The notes beneath the pieces were generated by a model. That model was not told where the DNA came from. It did no database searches and saw only the letters and a program-made list of their open reading frames with translations. Made by a program: the position numbers and the translations under genes. Source: Streptomyces sp. CBMA29 (GTDB lineage Bacteria > Actinomycetota > Actinomycetes > Streptomycetales > Streptomycetaceae). From it: a stretch of 64,000 nucleotides of DNA. The stretch is from the NCBI RefSeq assembly GCF_014596445.1, contig NZ_MECL01000063.1, positions 23,761 through 87,760 on the forward strand. Direction: 5' to 3'. Positions 18,405-29,201 of this stretch are shown piece after piece. Every line of letters begins with the position of its first letter. Within the stretch, counting starts at the first letter, position 1.

Positions 18405-18842
18405 CGGTGTGGTGTCGTCGACACGCAAGCCATGTTGCTGCCCGCATTGTCCGCATTCGTCTGCGTGACGCGGCCCGGTGCAGTGACTATGAGGCTAAGC
18501 CCCGAGGACGAGGGGTCGCGTCATGTGGGAAGTAGGGCCACGACCGCTGAGTGGACCGCTTGCGCCGCGGCGACGACGGATGAGATGGCGGCGCGGGCGG
18601 TTGTGACGTTCGGCGCTGCACGCATGCGGGCCCGGTAGTCCAGCCGCCGCAGAGGACAGGCCGGATCTCGAGGCCGACCTTCTCGCCAGCCTCGGGGACG
18701 TCGTCCTCGTCACCGGGATAGGGCGGACGTTGGCCAGGTTCGCTCGTGACGCGGACCGGTTGCATGGCGTTCAGGGAATTCATCTTGGAGATGCGACGCG
18801 ACCGCGTGCGAGTGATGATAGGAAAAGCTGCGGGATTGCGAA
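18405..18842. other. Gene-free stretch upstream of gajA
   Basis: About 440 bp with no supportable gene on either strand. Presumably carries the promoter of the Gabija-type operon; no motif recognised. Confidence 0.4.
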
Positions 18843-20879
18843 GTGGGGGCGGTGCTCGTGCATCTGAGCAGGGTGGAAGTCAAGGGGCTGCGCGCGAGCG
18901 CAGAGTCGGAGATCGTCTGCGATCTTCCCGGCCGGTTTAGCGTCCTGATCGGCGCGAATGGTGTCGGGAAGACCACCGTCACTGATGCCCTGTACCTGTC
19001 CCATCCCAGCCGTTTTCCCAGCCTGCCGCGCCCGAGTGCGGCCGTGCTTGGTGGAAGCGAGCGCAGTATTGCGGTCCAGTACACCCTTGATACCGACCCG
19101 CAGTCTGAAGGTGCCCTGGGGCACCAGCTCCACTCCATCCATCACAGTCCGCCGGGCACTGTTGCGCAACGCTGGAGCACAACCTTGACCCGAAGCCTGG
19201 GTAGTGTCCAGGCGCAGGTGGGTCAGCGCCAGGGGCCACTCGACACACTCGACCCATTCAAGCTCCTGTATTTGCCTGCATGGCGTCATCCGCTGGACGA
19301 GCTCGGCCGGCGTGAGGTCCGGATCCTGATCGAGTTGCTGCGCGCTCAGCAGGAGCGTCTGGACGGACGTCGCAGTTTGGTGTCGCTGCGAGCGCGAGCG
19401 TCCCACCTCTTGGAAGGCTTGGCTAAGGACGGCATTATCGAAGCCGTTGAGGAGCGTATCGGGGCCCATCTGTCGGCGATGTCGGCGGGAGTGAGTCGGC
19501 GGTGGCCCTATGTGCGAGGGCAGGTCATCGACGACACCTATCTGGCGCGTGTCCTGGAGTTGATGCTCGCCGTGATCGAGGGCCGGGGCCAGGCGCGTCC
19601 ACTGGAGGTTTCCGGCTTGGGCTACGTCAACCTCCTCCATATCGCCGTCACGCTGGCCGCAATCCCTGACCCAGCCAAGCGCGCCACAGGCACATCCGAC
19701 CCCGGTACCGTGCCGACGCCCGACCCCGATGACGTAGATGAGGCTGCCCGCCAGGCCCGCGAGCAACTCGTGCAGGCACAGGCGGAGGCCGAGTCCGCAG
19801 AGGATTCGTTCTTCCCGCCAGACCCCTTTCACGCCACGGTGGTCATTGAGGAGCCTGAGGCCCACCTTCACCCGCAGCTTCAGCACGCCTTGGTCCGTTA
19901 CTTGCGCGGCGTCACCGCTCGGAGACCAGAACTGCAGATCGTCCTGTCCAGCCACGCCACCGACGTCATCACATCCTGCCGTCCAGAGGAGATCGTGGTG
20001 TTGCGCCGGACTGCCGACGGCCGTCGGGTCTGCCGTTCCATCGCCACCCTGCCGATGGCCAAGCGCGAGGAGACGCTGCGCATGGCGAGGCTCCATCTGG
20101 ACACCAGCCGCTCCGCCGCCCTGTTCGCTGAACGTCTGGTACTGGTCGAAGGCGTCACCGAGGTAGCCGTACTGCGGGAGTTCGCCCGCGCCTGGGCCGC
20201 AAATGACGCGGACAAGCAAGCCTTCGTCGAAGCCCTGAGTATCGTGCCCATGGGCACCAAGGTCGGGGCGTGGGCGGTGCGGCTGCTGGCGACCAAGGGT
20301 GCTGAGCTGTGCACCAAGATCGCCGTCCTACGTGACAGCGACCTGGACTTTGGTGCTGTCCCTAGCGATCCGACCTGGATCAGCGCGCACAACTCCGACA
20401 TCGCCCAGGCATTCATCAGCCACCCCACTCTCGAGCCAGCCATCACCGCAGGCAACGAGAAGCTAGTCGCCCAGGCTCTGGACGACTTGTCCCTGTCCGT
20501 GCCCAACCCGCTGAATCCTGAGTCAGTCCATGCTCTGTTTCGCAGCGCCCGCAAGGCCAAGGACGGCAACGCCGCCACGGCCGCCGGCCCAGGGGCAAAA
20601 CGCAAGGCGGAGTTCGCGCTCGCACTCGCCCAGCAACTCGCAGACGCCAACGAAGCATTGAACCACCCGGTGGTCCCCAAGCACCTTCAGGCGATGTTCG
20701 GTTTCCTGTATCCGGCACCGCCTGCCGGTATCGGGCCGGAAGTACGCCCCGAACCGGATGAGGACAATAGCGCCCTCCCGGATGCCTCCGATGACTTGAT
20801 CCACCCCCCGCCCGTTGAGGCTGATCCCTGGTTCAGCCCGGCACCTAGCACCACTGGCTGGGACAAGCTCCGTGACTGA
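18843..20879 (+). CDS. gajA: OLD-family ATPase/TOPRIM nuclease (GajA-like)
   Basis: 678 residues. Walker [10 protein letters not shown] (37-45), ABC-type Walker [15 protein letters not shown] near 333 and the H-loop SSHATDV form the ATPase. A TOPRIM domain follows, with [11 protein letters not shown] (catalytic Glu, about 432) and VLRDSDLD (D-x-D, about 498). OLD nucleases of this type paired with a UvrD-like helicase make Gabija, which nicks phage DNA when nucleotide levels fall. The exact start is uncertain (GTG at 18843, 18852 or 18858). The last codons overlap the helicase start by 8 bp. Confidence 0.8.
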   Translation: MGAVLVHLSRVEVKGLRASAESEIVCDLPGRFSVLIGANGVGKTTVTDALYLSHPSRFPSLPRPSAAVLGGSERSIAVQYTLDTDPQSEGALGHQLHSIHHSPPGTVAQRWSTTLTRSLGSVQAQVGQRQGPLDTLDPFKLLYLPAWRHPLDELGRREVRILIELLRAQQERLDGRRSLVSLRARASHLLEGLAKDGIIEAVEERIGAHLSAMSAGVSRRWPYVRGQVIDDTYLARVLELMLAVIEGRGQARPLEVSGLGYVNLLHIAVTLAAIPDPAKRATGTSDPGTVPTPDPDDVDEAARQAREQLVQAQAEAESAEDSFFPPDPFHATVVIEEPEAHLHPQLQHALVRYLRGVTARRPELQIVLSSHATDVITSCRPEEIVVLRRTADGRRVCRSIATLPMAKREETLRMARLHLDTSRSAALFAERLVLVEGVTEVAVLREFARAWAANDADKQAFVEALSIVPMGTKVGAWAVRLLATKGAELCTKIAVLRDSDLDFGAVPSDPTWISAHNSDIAQAFISHPTLEPAITAGNEKLVAQALDDLSLSVPNPLNPESVHALFRSARKAKDGNAATAAGPGAKRKAEFALALAQQLADANEALNHPVVPKHLQAMFGFLYPAPPAGIGPEVRPEPDEDNSALPDASDDLIHPPPVEADPWFSPAPSTTGWDKLRD

Positions 20880-22344
20880 AGCTGTCCTAGACAGGCTGAC
20901 TCGCGAACAGCTCATCGCCGCTGGGACAGCCCTCCCGCGCCTCTACATCGAAGCCGCTCCCGGTTCCGGAAAGACCACAGTGTCCGCGTACCGCTTCGGC
21001 GTGCAGCGCTTTGCTCTGGCCAGCGACCCGCGCGCGGTGGTCGCCGTCAGTTTCACTCGCTCTGCAACTGCGGAACTACGCGCGCGTGTGCGTGCGGTCT
21101 GGGGCCGTGCTGCGATCAACCCGCCACACCGCATCGTTACCCTCGACACCGTTGTCTATGACCTGTTGGCCCACCTCCTTCGGACCAAGACCCTCCAATG
21201 GCCAGGCGGTCACACCGAACTTGAGGTCCTGGATACGTGGAAGGCCCATTACGCGACCTGTTATACGGCCCGGGAACCTGTCGTCGAACTCAAGGACCGC
21301 CAGATCGTTACTGCGCACACCTACCGTCACGCCAAGGGCAACCACCTTGCCCAGTCCGACTTCGACGCTGCCGTGAATGATGGTCGATGCACCCACGACA
21401 ACGTTCGCGCGATCCTCGAACAAGCTCTGGTCGACCCGGAGATATCCGACTGTCTGATCGACTACTTCGCCACAACCACGCGCGCTCTGATCGTCGACGA
21501 GATCTTTGACGCCAACAGCCTCGACCTGGCCGTAGTCGAACTCGCTGCCCAAGCCGGGCTACATGTCACCGTCGTCGGTGACCCCTGGCAGGCCCTGTAT
21601 GGTTTCCGAGGCGCCCGTCCCGACCTCGTACCCGTTCTCATTGACCGCGCCGGGATGGTCACTCTCCAGTTGACGGCGTCCTTCCGCTGGCGTACTCCTG
21701 GCCAAAAACTCCTGGCCGCAGCCCTACGGCGAAGAGAATCCACTACGGTACCCAGCGCTGGGCTGGACGGCGTCGACGTCGTTTTGGCCCGCGAATGGAA
21801 ACCCTTGTGGAATACGCACCCCCGCGTACTGCCCCTCGCGTTTCGCTCTGCCACCGGCAACACGCAAGAAGCGGCCTCCACGCTGCTGCTCAACCAGCTC
21901 ACGCGAAGTGCTTTCGGTGAGAACGCCACCTATGCCGCCGATGCTGCCGCCACCCTGCGGTTGGACGAGGATGCCCGCGCTCGCCTCGAACCCCGCCTGG
22001 ACGCGATCCTTGCGCACCTCGCCGACGAAGAGGATCTGCCCAGCACCCTCGCGGTCCTCACGGCCACCATCGCCACCGAGTCGTCAGTCAAGATCCCTGG
22101 CAGGCACGCGCAGCACATCGAACGACTAAGGCAGTTGCGTACCCGCCTCCTCCATCCCTTCGATGATCTTGTGCTCGGTCTGACTACTCATCAGGCCAAA
22201 GGGCGAGAGTGGGACTCCGTCGCCGTGCGACTCGAGGCGAGCGATACACGAGCCCTGTTCGGCGGGCTGGACCAGGACAACGAGGATCACCGCAAGCTCT
22301 ATGTGGCACTCACCCGCGCTCGCTGCCGATCGCTCGCTGTGTGA
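20872..22344 (+). CDS. gajB: UvrD-like helicase (GajB-like)
   Basis: 490 residues from GTG 20872, inside the end of gajA, indicating coupled translation. All SF1 motifs are visible: [10 protein letters not shown], Ia [61 protein letters not shown] and [12 protein letters not shown]. Its length matches GajB. In Gabija the helicase senses DNA termini and activates GajA. The C-terminus stops soon after motif VI, so there is no extra nuclease domain. Confidence 0.8.
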   Translation: MTEAVLDRLTREQLIAAGTALPRLYIEAAPGSGKTTVSAYRFGVQRFALASDPRAVVAVSFTRSATAELRARVRAVWGRAAINPPHRIVTLDTVVYDLLAHLLRTKTLQWPGGHTELEVLDTWKAHYATCYTAREPVVELKDRQIVTAHTYRHAKGNHLAQSDFDAAVNDGRCTHDNVRAILEQALVDPEISDCLIDYFATTTRALIVDEIFDANSLDLAVVELAAQAGLHVTVVGDPWQALYGFRGARPDLVPVLIDRAGMVTLQLTASFRWRTPGQKLLAAALRRRESTTVPSAGLDGVDVVLAREWKPLWNTHPRVLPLAFRSATGNTQEAASTLLLNQLTRSAFGENATYAADAAATLRLDEDARARLEPRLDAILAHLADEEDLPSTLAVLTATIATESSVKIPGRHAQHIERLRQLRTRLLHPFDDLVLGLTTHQAKGREWDSVAVRLEASDTRALFGGLDQDNEDHRKLYVALTRARCRSLAV

Positions 22345-22408
22345 GCTGCGGCCCAAGAGCCCAAGAGCCCAAGGGCGCGGTCGGTGGGGCGGCCTACAAT
22401 CATTGGTT

Positions 22409-23572
22409 ATGGGCGTATACACAAACCGGAAGCAGACGGATGCGTCGCCGAAGCGAGCGGCAGAGTCCGATGCTGGATTCTTCGAGAGGATCGCTGGTCC
22501 GTTCTGGGATCAGGTTCGGGACGTGATCAACGAATGGTGGTCTCACCTTCCGGATCATGCCCAGCCCGGCGTCCGCAGCCGACTGTTGGACCGGAACCTC
22601 GACGCGAACGTCTTCTCTGCCTTGTGGGAGTTGTACCTGCACGAAATGCTAATCGGCTCAGGGTGCAATGTGGAGGTCGAGCTGAGGCTGGGAACCCGAG
22701 GCAAGAATCCCGACTTCCTGGTCACTTCCGACGGTGAGCAATTCGTTGTCGAGGCGAAGTGGACAGCCCAGCGGCTCGGCGATGAAGGTCGTCATTCAGT
22801 GCCGGCACAGATGGTCGATGCCATCGATCGAGTGCCAAGCCCAAACTTTTTCCTGTCGTACAGGCTTGACGCGGCTGGGACGGGAACGCCACCACAGAAG
22901 CGGCTGAAGTCTGGACTGGCTCGATGGCTTGAGGGCTTGGACCCTGACCAAGTTATCGCGGGGTACGAACGAAGGGAGCCTTTGCCCACGTGCACCTGGC
23001 AGGAAGCCGGCTGGTGCCTCACCTTTCAGGCGATCCCTCGCAGCCCCGACAGACGAGGTGCTTTCGCAGGTGGGACGATCGGCGTCCACCCTTCTCAGTG
23101 GCTCGACGAGCAGTCGAATCGGGTACTTGCTGCGGTCAAGAAGAAGGGCGGAAAATACGGCGACTTGGGCCTACCGTTCATCGTTGCGGTAGGCCACGCG
23201 GCCTTCTTTCCCGAAGACCAGGACACGGAGACCGGACTGTACGGGACTTCTGTCATGTACGCCCATGAGAACCTTCCGGCCATGGGCCGCTTGCCCGATG
23301 GCTACTGGACTGATGCCCGTGTCCGTACACATAGCCGGGTCAGCGGCGTACTCACCGTCGACAATCCAGCACCATGGACTTGGACGAAGAACCCTCCTGT
23401 CCTGTGGCAGAGCCCGGACCCCAACTCGCTGCCAGCCCCAGTCCTTCCTACTTGGGGGTCCGCACGACTGCTCGATGTGCAGGTAGAACGGCAGTCAGCG
23501 GCCCAGCCTCCCCACACTGCGCTTGGATTGCCCGAGCACTGGCCAGTTGGCGATGCCTTCGCCCGGCGCTGA
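22409..23572 (+). CDS. PD-(D/E)XK nuclease-like protein next to Gabija
   Basis: 387 residues from ATG 22409. Residues 70-125 have the restriction-like core: a helix with ALWELYLHEMLI, then GKNPDFLV (catalytic Asp) and EQFVVEAKWTA (E-x-K). The remaining 260 residues carry no family I know. It follows gajB by 64 bp on the same strand, so it may be co-transcribed. Known Gabija systems need only two genes, so this may be a separate anti-phage nuclease or an accessory subunit. Confidence 0.6.
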   Translation: MGVYTNRKQTDASPKRAAESDAGFFERIAGPFWDQVRDVINEWWSHLPDHAQPGVRSRLLDRNLDANVFSALWELYLHEMLIGSGCNVEVELRLGTRGKNPDFLVTSDGEQFVVEAKWTAQRLGDEGRHSVPAQMVDAIDRVPSPNFFLSYRLDAAGTGTPPQKRLKSGLARWLEGLDPDQVIAGYERREPLPTCTWQEAGWCLTFQAIPRSPDRRGAFAGGTIGVHPSQWLDEQSNRVLAAVKKKGGKYGDLGLPFIVAVGHAAFFPEDQDTETGLYGTSVMYAHENLPAMGRLPDGYWTDARVRTHSRVSGVLTVDNPAPWTWTKNPPVLWQSPDPNSLPAPVLPTWGSARLLDVQVERQSAAQPPHTALGLPEHWPVGDAFARR

Positions 23573-23610
23573 CCGTCACGACATCTCCGACTCCTGCCTT
23601 CCTCACTACC

Positions 23611-24582
23611 TCACCGCCAGATGACCGAGGAGGAGCCCAGGATTGCGGTTCGGGCTCTCCAGGCGAGGGTGCTTTGGGCGCGGAGGGTGAGGCCGAGGCG
23701 GTTCCAGTGGAAGATGACGTGGTAGCTGAGGATTTGGCGTAGGCCGCGGTCGAGGGTGCCCTGTTGGACGGCGGCGGCGAGGGCTTGGCCGGTGTCGTGG
23801 AAGGCTGCTGCCCATTCGGCGGCCGGGGCCAGGGGGCCGTTGGGGTTCAGTAGGGCTTCGGTGTCGGCCTGGAGCAGGGTGCGGATCTCGATGGCTCGCG
23901 CTTCGAGTGTTTCGCGGGGTATGTCCGCGGTGTTGGAGCGGTGTTCGGTGGTGATCACGTGGTGCCAGACGTCGCCCTGTTCGTACCATTCGAGGCCGGC
24001 GGCGCGCATGAGGGTTGTGCACAGGAGTACGGATAGCTCGCGGGGGCCGAGGGGGAGGTTCTCGCGGAAGGGCAGTTGTTGGATTTCGCGGCTGTCGGTG
24101 ATGAACAGGGTGTGTGCGGCGGTCATGGTGGCGGGGCCGCCGAAGGCGGCTGTTTCGGGTTCGTAGATGCCCGGCCACCAGCGGTGGAGGTGGCCTTCGG
24201 TGACCAGGCGGTCGAGGTCGTCGCCTATCGGGGTCGTGGTTTTGAGGCGGAGGCGCCAGCAGGGGTGTTTGCGGGTGTACCACCAGCCGTCGAGGGTGCC
24301 ATTGGTCTCGGCGGCGTGTAGCAGCGGCAGGACGTGGGTGGTGAAGGTGTGGTCTGCGTGCGCCCAGTCGGCGAAGTGGAGGTAGACGTGCCACCACTCG
24401 TGTTGTGCTGCGTGGTGGGCGAGGGCTTCGCGGCCTGCTTGTTGGAAGACCTGGAGGGCGTCGGAGAGGTTCGCCGGGTCCATGCGGGCCTCGGCGGCAG
24501 CTTCGGTGAGCGGACGCCCGGAGAGCACGGCCAACACGGCGCGTTCAGCAGGACCGGGCTGGGTCAGTTGATCAGGAGGCAT
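23611..24582 (-). CDS. Thiopeptide-type lanthipeptide dehydration protein (elimination-domain family)
   Basis: 323 residues from ATG 24582, which overlaps the lanC end by 19 bp. The core EWWHVYLHFADW, WWYTRKHPCWRLRLK, the W-x-P-G-I-Y-E-P-E-T-A-A-F-G-G stretch and RELSVLLCTTLMRAAGLEWYEQGDVW are typical of the thiopeptide-type bacteriocin biosynthesis family, related to the elimination domain of LanB. Stand-alone copies accompany full-length LanB in FxLD-type clusters. It probably assists glutamate elimination or an extra modification of the precursor. Confidence 0.8.
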   Translation of the reverse strand: MPPDQLTQPGPAERAVLAVLSGRPLTEAAAEARMDPANLSDALQVFQQAGREALAHHAAQHEWWHVYLHFADWAHADHTFTTHVLPLLHAAETNGTLDGWWYTRKHPCWRLRLKTTTPIGDDLDRLVTEGHLHRWWPGIYEPETAAFGGPATMTAAHTLFITDSREIQQLPFRENLPLGPRELSVLLCTTLMRAAGLEWYEQGDVWHHVITTEHRSNTADIPRETLEARAIEIRTLLQADTEALLNPNGPLAPAAEWAAAFHDTGQALAAAVQQGTLDRGLRQILSYHVIFHWNRLGLTLRAQSTLAWRARTAILGSSSVIWR

Positions 24583-25796
24583 GCGTCCCATCCGGTGACC
24601 GGGGGTTGTTGGGTGGCGAGGGTGGACAGGGCGAGGGCGGTGCCTGCGGCGCCGTTCAGAAGGCCGGGTGCCGCTGCGGGGCTGAGCCGCGTGTGGTCGA
24701 GGAGTGCGCGGCCGAGCGTGGGGAGCAGTTCGGGGAGGCGGGGGTCGAGGGTGTCGGCGGCGGCGCGGCTGGCGGTTTGGTAGATGCCGGCCCAGCCGTG
24801 GCAGAGGCTGGTGTTGGTGACGTTGGCGAGTTGGGCGGGGTCGCTTAGGGCCCGGTGGAGGGCGTCTTCGTAGAACGTCTGGAGGCTGGTGTCGCGCAGC
24901 GCGATGCCGGCGAGCTGTCCTGCCCGTGCGATGCCGGTGGTTCCGTAGCACCAGCTCGGTCGGGCGTCGTGAGGCCGGTGGAGGTGGCGGCGTTCGAGGT
25001 CGTGGCGAGAGAGGTGCTCGGGCCACCACGGGCCGGTGCCGGAGTCCTGGCGCCAGGTGTTGAGGTGGTCGCAGACGGCCCGGATGGCGTCGCGGTGGCC
25101 GGGGACTTCGATGCCGCGTCGTAGCGCCTGGGCGAGCAGCAGGAGTGGGCCGGCGATGCCGTGGGCAGCTCCCAAGTTGGCGTGCCCGCCAGGGAATTGC
25201 GGGGAGCGGCCGCGGTGCGGGTCGTGGCGGACCCACCAGCCGGGCAGGCCGCGGCCTCCTGGAGCAAGCGGTCGGGTCAGGGCGACGAGGTAGCGCAGTA
25301 CGCGTTCGAGGGCTCCGCTTTCGGGGCTGGTGCGCAGCAGGTAGGCGCCGACGCCGGTCAGACCGTAGAAGAGGTCGTACTCGGCGAAAGCCGCAAGGTC
25401 CCCGCGGCGGATGCGGGCGAGGGCTGCGTCGGTACGGCGGTGGGTTAGCGCCAGGACGTGCTGGTGCACGGTGCGCCGGGCTCGGGCGTAGAGGTGGTCG
25501 TACTCGGCGGGTGGGGTGCTGAGCAGGAAACCGATGGCCGGTGCGCCGAGGAAGAGGCCGGTGGTGTCGGCGGCGCTGACCTGTCCGGAAGCCGCGGTGG
25601 CGATCCAGCGGTGGGCGGCCTGCCAGGGCTGGGCGTGGCGGCGGGCGGCTTCGACGTGGAGCAGGGCCGTTCCGGCGGCGCCGTCGGCGAGGGACTGTAC
25701 GGCCCATGGCTCGTCCGGGTGCGGTGGCGCGGGTTCGGCCAGGTCGCGGACGACCTGAAGCACCGTGTCGGAGGCGCTGGTTGTCGTCGCGGTCAT
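24564..25796 (-). CDS. lanC: Lanthionine cyclase LanC
   Basis: 410 residues from ATG 25796, overlapping the lanB stop by 4 bp. Repeated G-x-x-G loops of an alpha/alpha toroid are visible (GAAGTALL, GLTGVGAYLL, GAAHGIAGPLLLL). The zinc ligands are present: Cys in SWCYGTTG (about 283) and Cys-His in LCHGWAG (about 332). LanC adds cysteine thiols to dehydrated Ser/Thr to form (methyl)lanthionine rings in the cytoplasm. Its place directly after lanB fits a class I pathway. Confidence 0.9.
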   Translation of the reverse strand: MTATTTSASDTVLQVVRDLAEPAPPHPDEPWAVQSLADGAAGTALLHVEAARRHAQPWQAAHRWIATAASGQVSAADTTGLFLGAPAIGFLLSTPPAEYDHLYARARRTVHQHVLALTHRRTDAALARIRRGDLAAFAEYDLFYGLTGVGAYLLRTSPESGALERVLRYLVALTRPLAPGGRGLPGWWVRHDPHRGRSPQFPGGHANLGAAHGIAGPLLLLAQALRRGIEVPGHRDAIRAVCDHLNTWRQDSGTGPWWPEHLSRHDLERRHLHRPHDARPSWCYGTTGIARAGQLAGIALRDTSLQTFYEDALHRALSDPAQLANVTNTSLCHGWAGIYQTASRAAADTLDPRLPELLPTLGRALLDHTRLSPAAAPGLLNGAAGTALALSTLATQQPPVTGWDACLLIN

Positions 25797-28700
25797 CGGG
25801 CTGCCTTCTGTTGGCGCAGGGCGGCTGTACGGGCGAGGCGGAGGGTGAGGGCTTCGGCGGTGGGGTCGGCGCCCAGCGCCCGGACGTGGTGCTGGTGCAG
25901 CAGTGAGCGGGCGGCCCGGAGCGGATCGGTGCCGGCGAGGTGGAGCCGGTAGGCGTCGAGGGCTGCGGCGCGGGCCTGCCACGCCCGGACGATGGCGTCG
26001 CCTCCAGGCAGGGCACCTATGGCGTCCCAGCCGCCGGGCGAGGCGAGATCGAGGACTTGGTCGCGCAAGCGACGGTCCAGACGGCCGGTGGTCTGCGGCA
26101 GCCGCTCGATGAGCCAGGCCGCGCCCTGGGCCTCGGAGGGCGCGAGGTGCTGGATGAGGTCGAGGAAGCTGGCGGCGGCGAGGGCCTGTGGGGTGACGCT
26201 GTCGGTCTGGCCGGTGAAGCGAATCTGCGCGAGGGCGGCGGCGGAGTCGGCGGCGAACACACGGTGTGCGGCGTCCATCGCGTCGCCGTAGCCGAACCGA
26301 CCGGTCTGCGGCCGGTAGTCGGCCAAGGTGAGACCGGCGGCGAGACCGGACCTGTGGAGGGTGTCCGCCCAGTCGTGCACGGCTTCGGCCGCCGTGGCGT
26401 AGGTGCCGGAGGCGAGGTGGAGGACGACGTCGAGGTACTGGTCGGCGTCCGGGCGGGCCATCTCGCGGTGCCGGGTGAACCACCACATCGGTTGGACGTC
26501 GCCCAACACAGCCAGCAGGAGCGGGAGTTGCTGGGTCAGGATCTCGTCGTAGCGTCCGGGGTGGGCGTGCAGCCGGGCGTACAGCACGCTGCCCGCGCCG
26601 GGAAGGTGGAGCTGGGCCGGTGCGGCTCCGACGGCTGGCGATATGTCGCTTTCCTCGGTGCGCGGGATCTGCGCGGTGTTGCGTAGAGAGACCCAGATTT
26701 CGTGAGCGCGTCCGATCCAGCCGTGCGCGTCAGCGGCGGGCGCCTCCCGCAACTCCAGGCGCCGGTTCCGGCCGAGCTGGGTGCGCAGCAGGCGGCGTTG
26801 CACCGGGTGGGTCAGGTCCAGCGGCAGACGCTGGTCGTACTCGATCACGCTGACGGTGGCCGGCACGCGCAGCCGCGTACGCCAGGCGTCGAACTCCCGG
26901 TCCCACATGCCCTGTTCGGCGGCGCGGCCGGGCAACTCCTCGGCGGTGAGCAGCCAGCGGGCCGGAGCGAGGATCGTGCGGCGGTAGCGCACCCGGGGCA
27001 GGTACGGCAGGCGGGCGGCGGCACCGAAGTCGAACGGCTTGTACGCGGCATACCGGGCGCCGGCGACCTCGGCAAGGAACCGGGCCAGCGCCGGGGTCTG
27101 GGTAGCGGCTTCGAGGGCGTGCAGGACGCGCACGTCCAGGCGGCGTCCGGTGGAGCGCTGGATCAGGTGGAAGTGGCGGGCGTCGGCGGTGACGGCGATG
27201 TCGTCGAGGCCGATCGTCTCGCCGTCGGCGGCAAGGCATTCACCCACGGCGATGACATGGGGCAGGAGGCGGAGCGTGCGGATGACGTTCTCGACGCGGC
27301 GTTTGCGGGGCGGGAAGCTGAGCTGCGCGGTGAGCGCGTCGGGGTCGGTGCGGAAGCCGGTGGCCAGGTCGTCCTGTTGGTCGGGGGTGAGCAGGTGGGC
27401 GAACCGTCCGGCCATGCTGCTGCCCGGCCGGGGCACCGCGGTGATCTCGACCTCGAAAGCGCCGCGCGCGAGGGCTGCGGTGGAGGAGGCGTGGATCTCG
27501 AAGGCGGTTTCGACGCGAGGCACGAAGTGCGGGTCGGTGCCGGCGGCGTCCGCGAGAGCGTCGACCGTCTTGTCGGTGAGGACAAGTTCGTCGAGCCCAC
27601 CCATCAGCACCGGTTGCAGCAGCGCGAGCAGGGTCTCGTCCCGGTCGGTGAGGAGCTTGGGCGGTCGGCCGCGCTCCGAGCCGAGGAACCCGGCCGGTAG
27701 GCCGAGGCCGCTGTCGGAGGTCAGCTCCAGGACGGGCACGAGCGCGCCGAAGCCGTACCGGGCGCGGAAGCGGCGGTGGTAGTCGCGCCAGTGCCCGTAG
27801 CCGTACGGCTGCGAGGTGATCCGGTACAACGCAGTGACGGCGGCCTGCACCTCTTCGAGCACGGCGGAGGGGATCTGGACGTCGCAGTCGAGGCCGGTGT
27901 CGATGGTCAAGGGTGTCGGTGTCGCCGTCGAGAGGGCGCGCATTTTCGGGATGACGCGGTCCAGCGCGATGGCGGCCGACAAGGGCTGATGGGCGGCGAT
28001 GTCGTCGCGTATGCCGTACAACTCAGTTATCTGATCGTGCAGTTCGGGGACGGTGCGCGCGTCGAGCCGTTCCAGCTCGGCGCACAGGTGGCCGAAGGCG
28101 TCCAGGACGGTCGTCGGCGCCCACAGGCTCGTGATGAGGAGCTGCTGGCCGATCAGATCGCGCAGGAGTTGGTCGATCTGGTCGGTGGCGGCCTGCGGGA
28201 AGAGCTGGTGCAGGTGGGCGGCCAGGTCGGCGTAGGTGATCGGCTCGCGTGCGGCGGCCATCGCGGCGGCTACGGGTCGGGTGTTGCGCACGGAGATCTC
28301 GATCGGGGCGAGGAGCGGGGCGAAGGCGTCGGCGGGAGGCCCTGCGGCGACGAGGCGGTCGCCGCGTTCACGGGCGGTGTTGTTGGCCGTCAGCGGGAGC
28401 CGGCGCAGCAGCTCGGGACTGGACTGGAGGCGCGCGATGATGTCGGTGACCCATTCGGCGTCGGCCCGCAGCAGTGCCCGGTGCTTCTCACCCCACACGG
28501 CGCGGGCCGTGTCCGCGACGGCTATCGGGGCGGTGCCGGCGAACAGGCCGAGCGGGGTGGGCCTGTTCTGCCAGCGCAGCAGGTAGGCGACCGTGGACAG
28601 CGCCGTACGCCTCACCTGCCGAGCCCGCGTCTCCCGCTCGCCGACGACGGCTTCAACTGCCTCCGCCAGTACGGGCGTAGCCGCGCGGAGAGCGTCGCGG

Positions 28701-28858
28701 AACGTCTCCTGCTGCCACTGACGCGTCAGCCACGTACGGGTGGCCGCCACGTCGTCCAGGTTGAGGCTGCGGGGCAGGTCCGCGGTGTTGGGGATGGTGC
28801 TGGCTCGCAGCATCGCGGGCCCCTGCCATCTGTAGCTGACGGCCGGGTGCGGCGCCAT
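25793..28858 (-). CDS. lanB: Lantibiotic dehydratase LanB (both domains)
   Basis: About 1021 residues. I prefer ATG 28858 to ATG 28864 because AGGAAGGG is then 7 nt upstream. The long N-terminal part is the tRNA-Glu-dependent glutamylation domain (AVSYRWQGPAMLRAS, then the R-R-T-A-L-S-T-V-A-Y-L-L-R-W-Q-N-R-P-T-P region). The last ~280 residues form the elimination domain (ARLHAHPGRYDEIL, MWWFTRHREMARPDADQYL). It dehydrates Ser/Thr of the precursor encoded 90 bp upstream. Having both domains means the separate protein at 23611 is additional, not a split half. Confidence 0.9.
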   Translation of the reverse strand: MAPHPAVSYRWQGPAMLRASTIPNTADLPRSLNLDDVAATRTWLTRQWQQETFRDALRAATPVLAEAVEAVVGERETRARQVRRTALSTVAYLLRWQNRPTPLGLFAGTAPIAVADTARAVWGEKHRALLRADAEWVTDIIARLQSSPELLRRLPLTANNTARERGDRLVAAGPPADAFAPLLAPIEISVRNTRPVAAAMAAAREPITYADLAAHLHQLFPQAATDQIDQLLRDLIGQQLLITSLWAPTTVLDAFGHLCAELERLDARTVPELHDQITELYGIRDDIAAHQPLSAAIALDRVIPKMRALSTATPTPLTIDTGLDCDVQIPSAVLEEVQAAVTALYRITSQPYGYGHWRDYHRRFRARYGFGALVPVLELTSDSGLGLPAGFLGSERGRPPKLLTDRDETLLALLQPVLMGGLDELVLTDKTVDALADAAGTDPHFVPRVETAFEIHASSTAALARGAFEVEITAVPRPGSSMAGRFAHLLTPDQQDDLATGFRTDPDALTAQLSFPPRKRRVENVIRTLRLLPHVIAVGECLAADGETIGLDDIAVTADARHFHLIQRSTGRRLDVRVLHALEAATQTPALARFLAEVAGARYAAYKPFDFGAAARLPYLPRVRYRRTILAPARWLLTAEELPGRAAEQGMWDREFDAWRTRLRVPATVSVIEYDQRLPLDLTHPVQRRLLRTQLGRNRRLELREAPAADAHGWIGRAHEIWVSLRNTAQIPRTEESDISPAVGAAPAQLHLPGAGSVLYARLHAHPGRYDEILTQQLPLLLAVLGDVQPMWWFTRHREMARPDADQYLDVVLHLASGTYATAAEAVHDWADTLHRSGLAAGLTLADYRPQTGRFGYGDAMDAAHRVFAADSAAALAQIRFTGQTDSVTPQALAAASFLDLIQHLAPSEAQGAAWLIERLPQTTGRLDRRLRDQVLDLASPGGWDAIGALPGGDAIVRAWQARAAALDAYRLHLAGTDPLRAARSLLHQHHVRALGADPTAEALTLRLARTAALRQQKAAR

Positions 28859-28948
28859 GGGCATTCCCTTCCTGTACGGGCGCGCGGGCGGCCGGTGAGC
28901 CGGGCCGGGTGTGCACCCGGCCCACCGGATGGAGGAAGTTGCCTGGGA

Positions 28949-29149
28949 TCAGGCGGGGTCCTCGACGAAGGAACTGCACGCCGAGGAGCCGTTCGCGCAG
29001 GTGGTGCCGCAGCCGTCGCTGGTGGTGCACATGAGCTTGCCGTGCGGGTGCGTGGCGATGACGACCCTCACGTCGAGCGGGGCGAAGTCGTCGAAGTCAT
29101 CGCTGAAGGCCGTCGGTTCGGGGGCCGGGGCCAAGATGGTGGTGGTCAT
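28949..29149 (-). CDS. FxLD-type lanthipeptide precursor
   Basis: 66 residues from ATG 29149. The acidic leader has DDFDDFAPLDVRVV, a one-residue-longer form of the F-x-L-D-V-R-V motif that names the FxLD family. The core is Ser/Thr/Cys-rich: LMCTTSDGCGTTCANGSSAC, with four Cys able to form lanthionine rings. It ends in SSFVEDPA. It lies directly upstream of lanB on the same strand and downstream of the methyltransferase, the standard FxLD order. No double-glycine cleavage site is seen, so the protease and cut point are unknown. Confidence 0.85.
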   Translation of the reverse strand: MTTTILAPAPEPTAFSDDFDDFAPLDVRVVIATHPHGKLMCTTSDGCGTTCANGSSACSSFVEDPA

Positions 29150-29201
29150 GGCGGTGCCATTCCTTCCGTTAAGGGGTTGGTGCGGGATCCCTGGTCCGTA
29201 G

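Noticed and set aside
23611..26486. Very long frames of 800 and 640 codons in the lanthipeptide region
   Set aside because: They are N-terminal extensions of the true genes into other frames of lanB and lanC and are Arg/Pro-rich shadow sequence.
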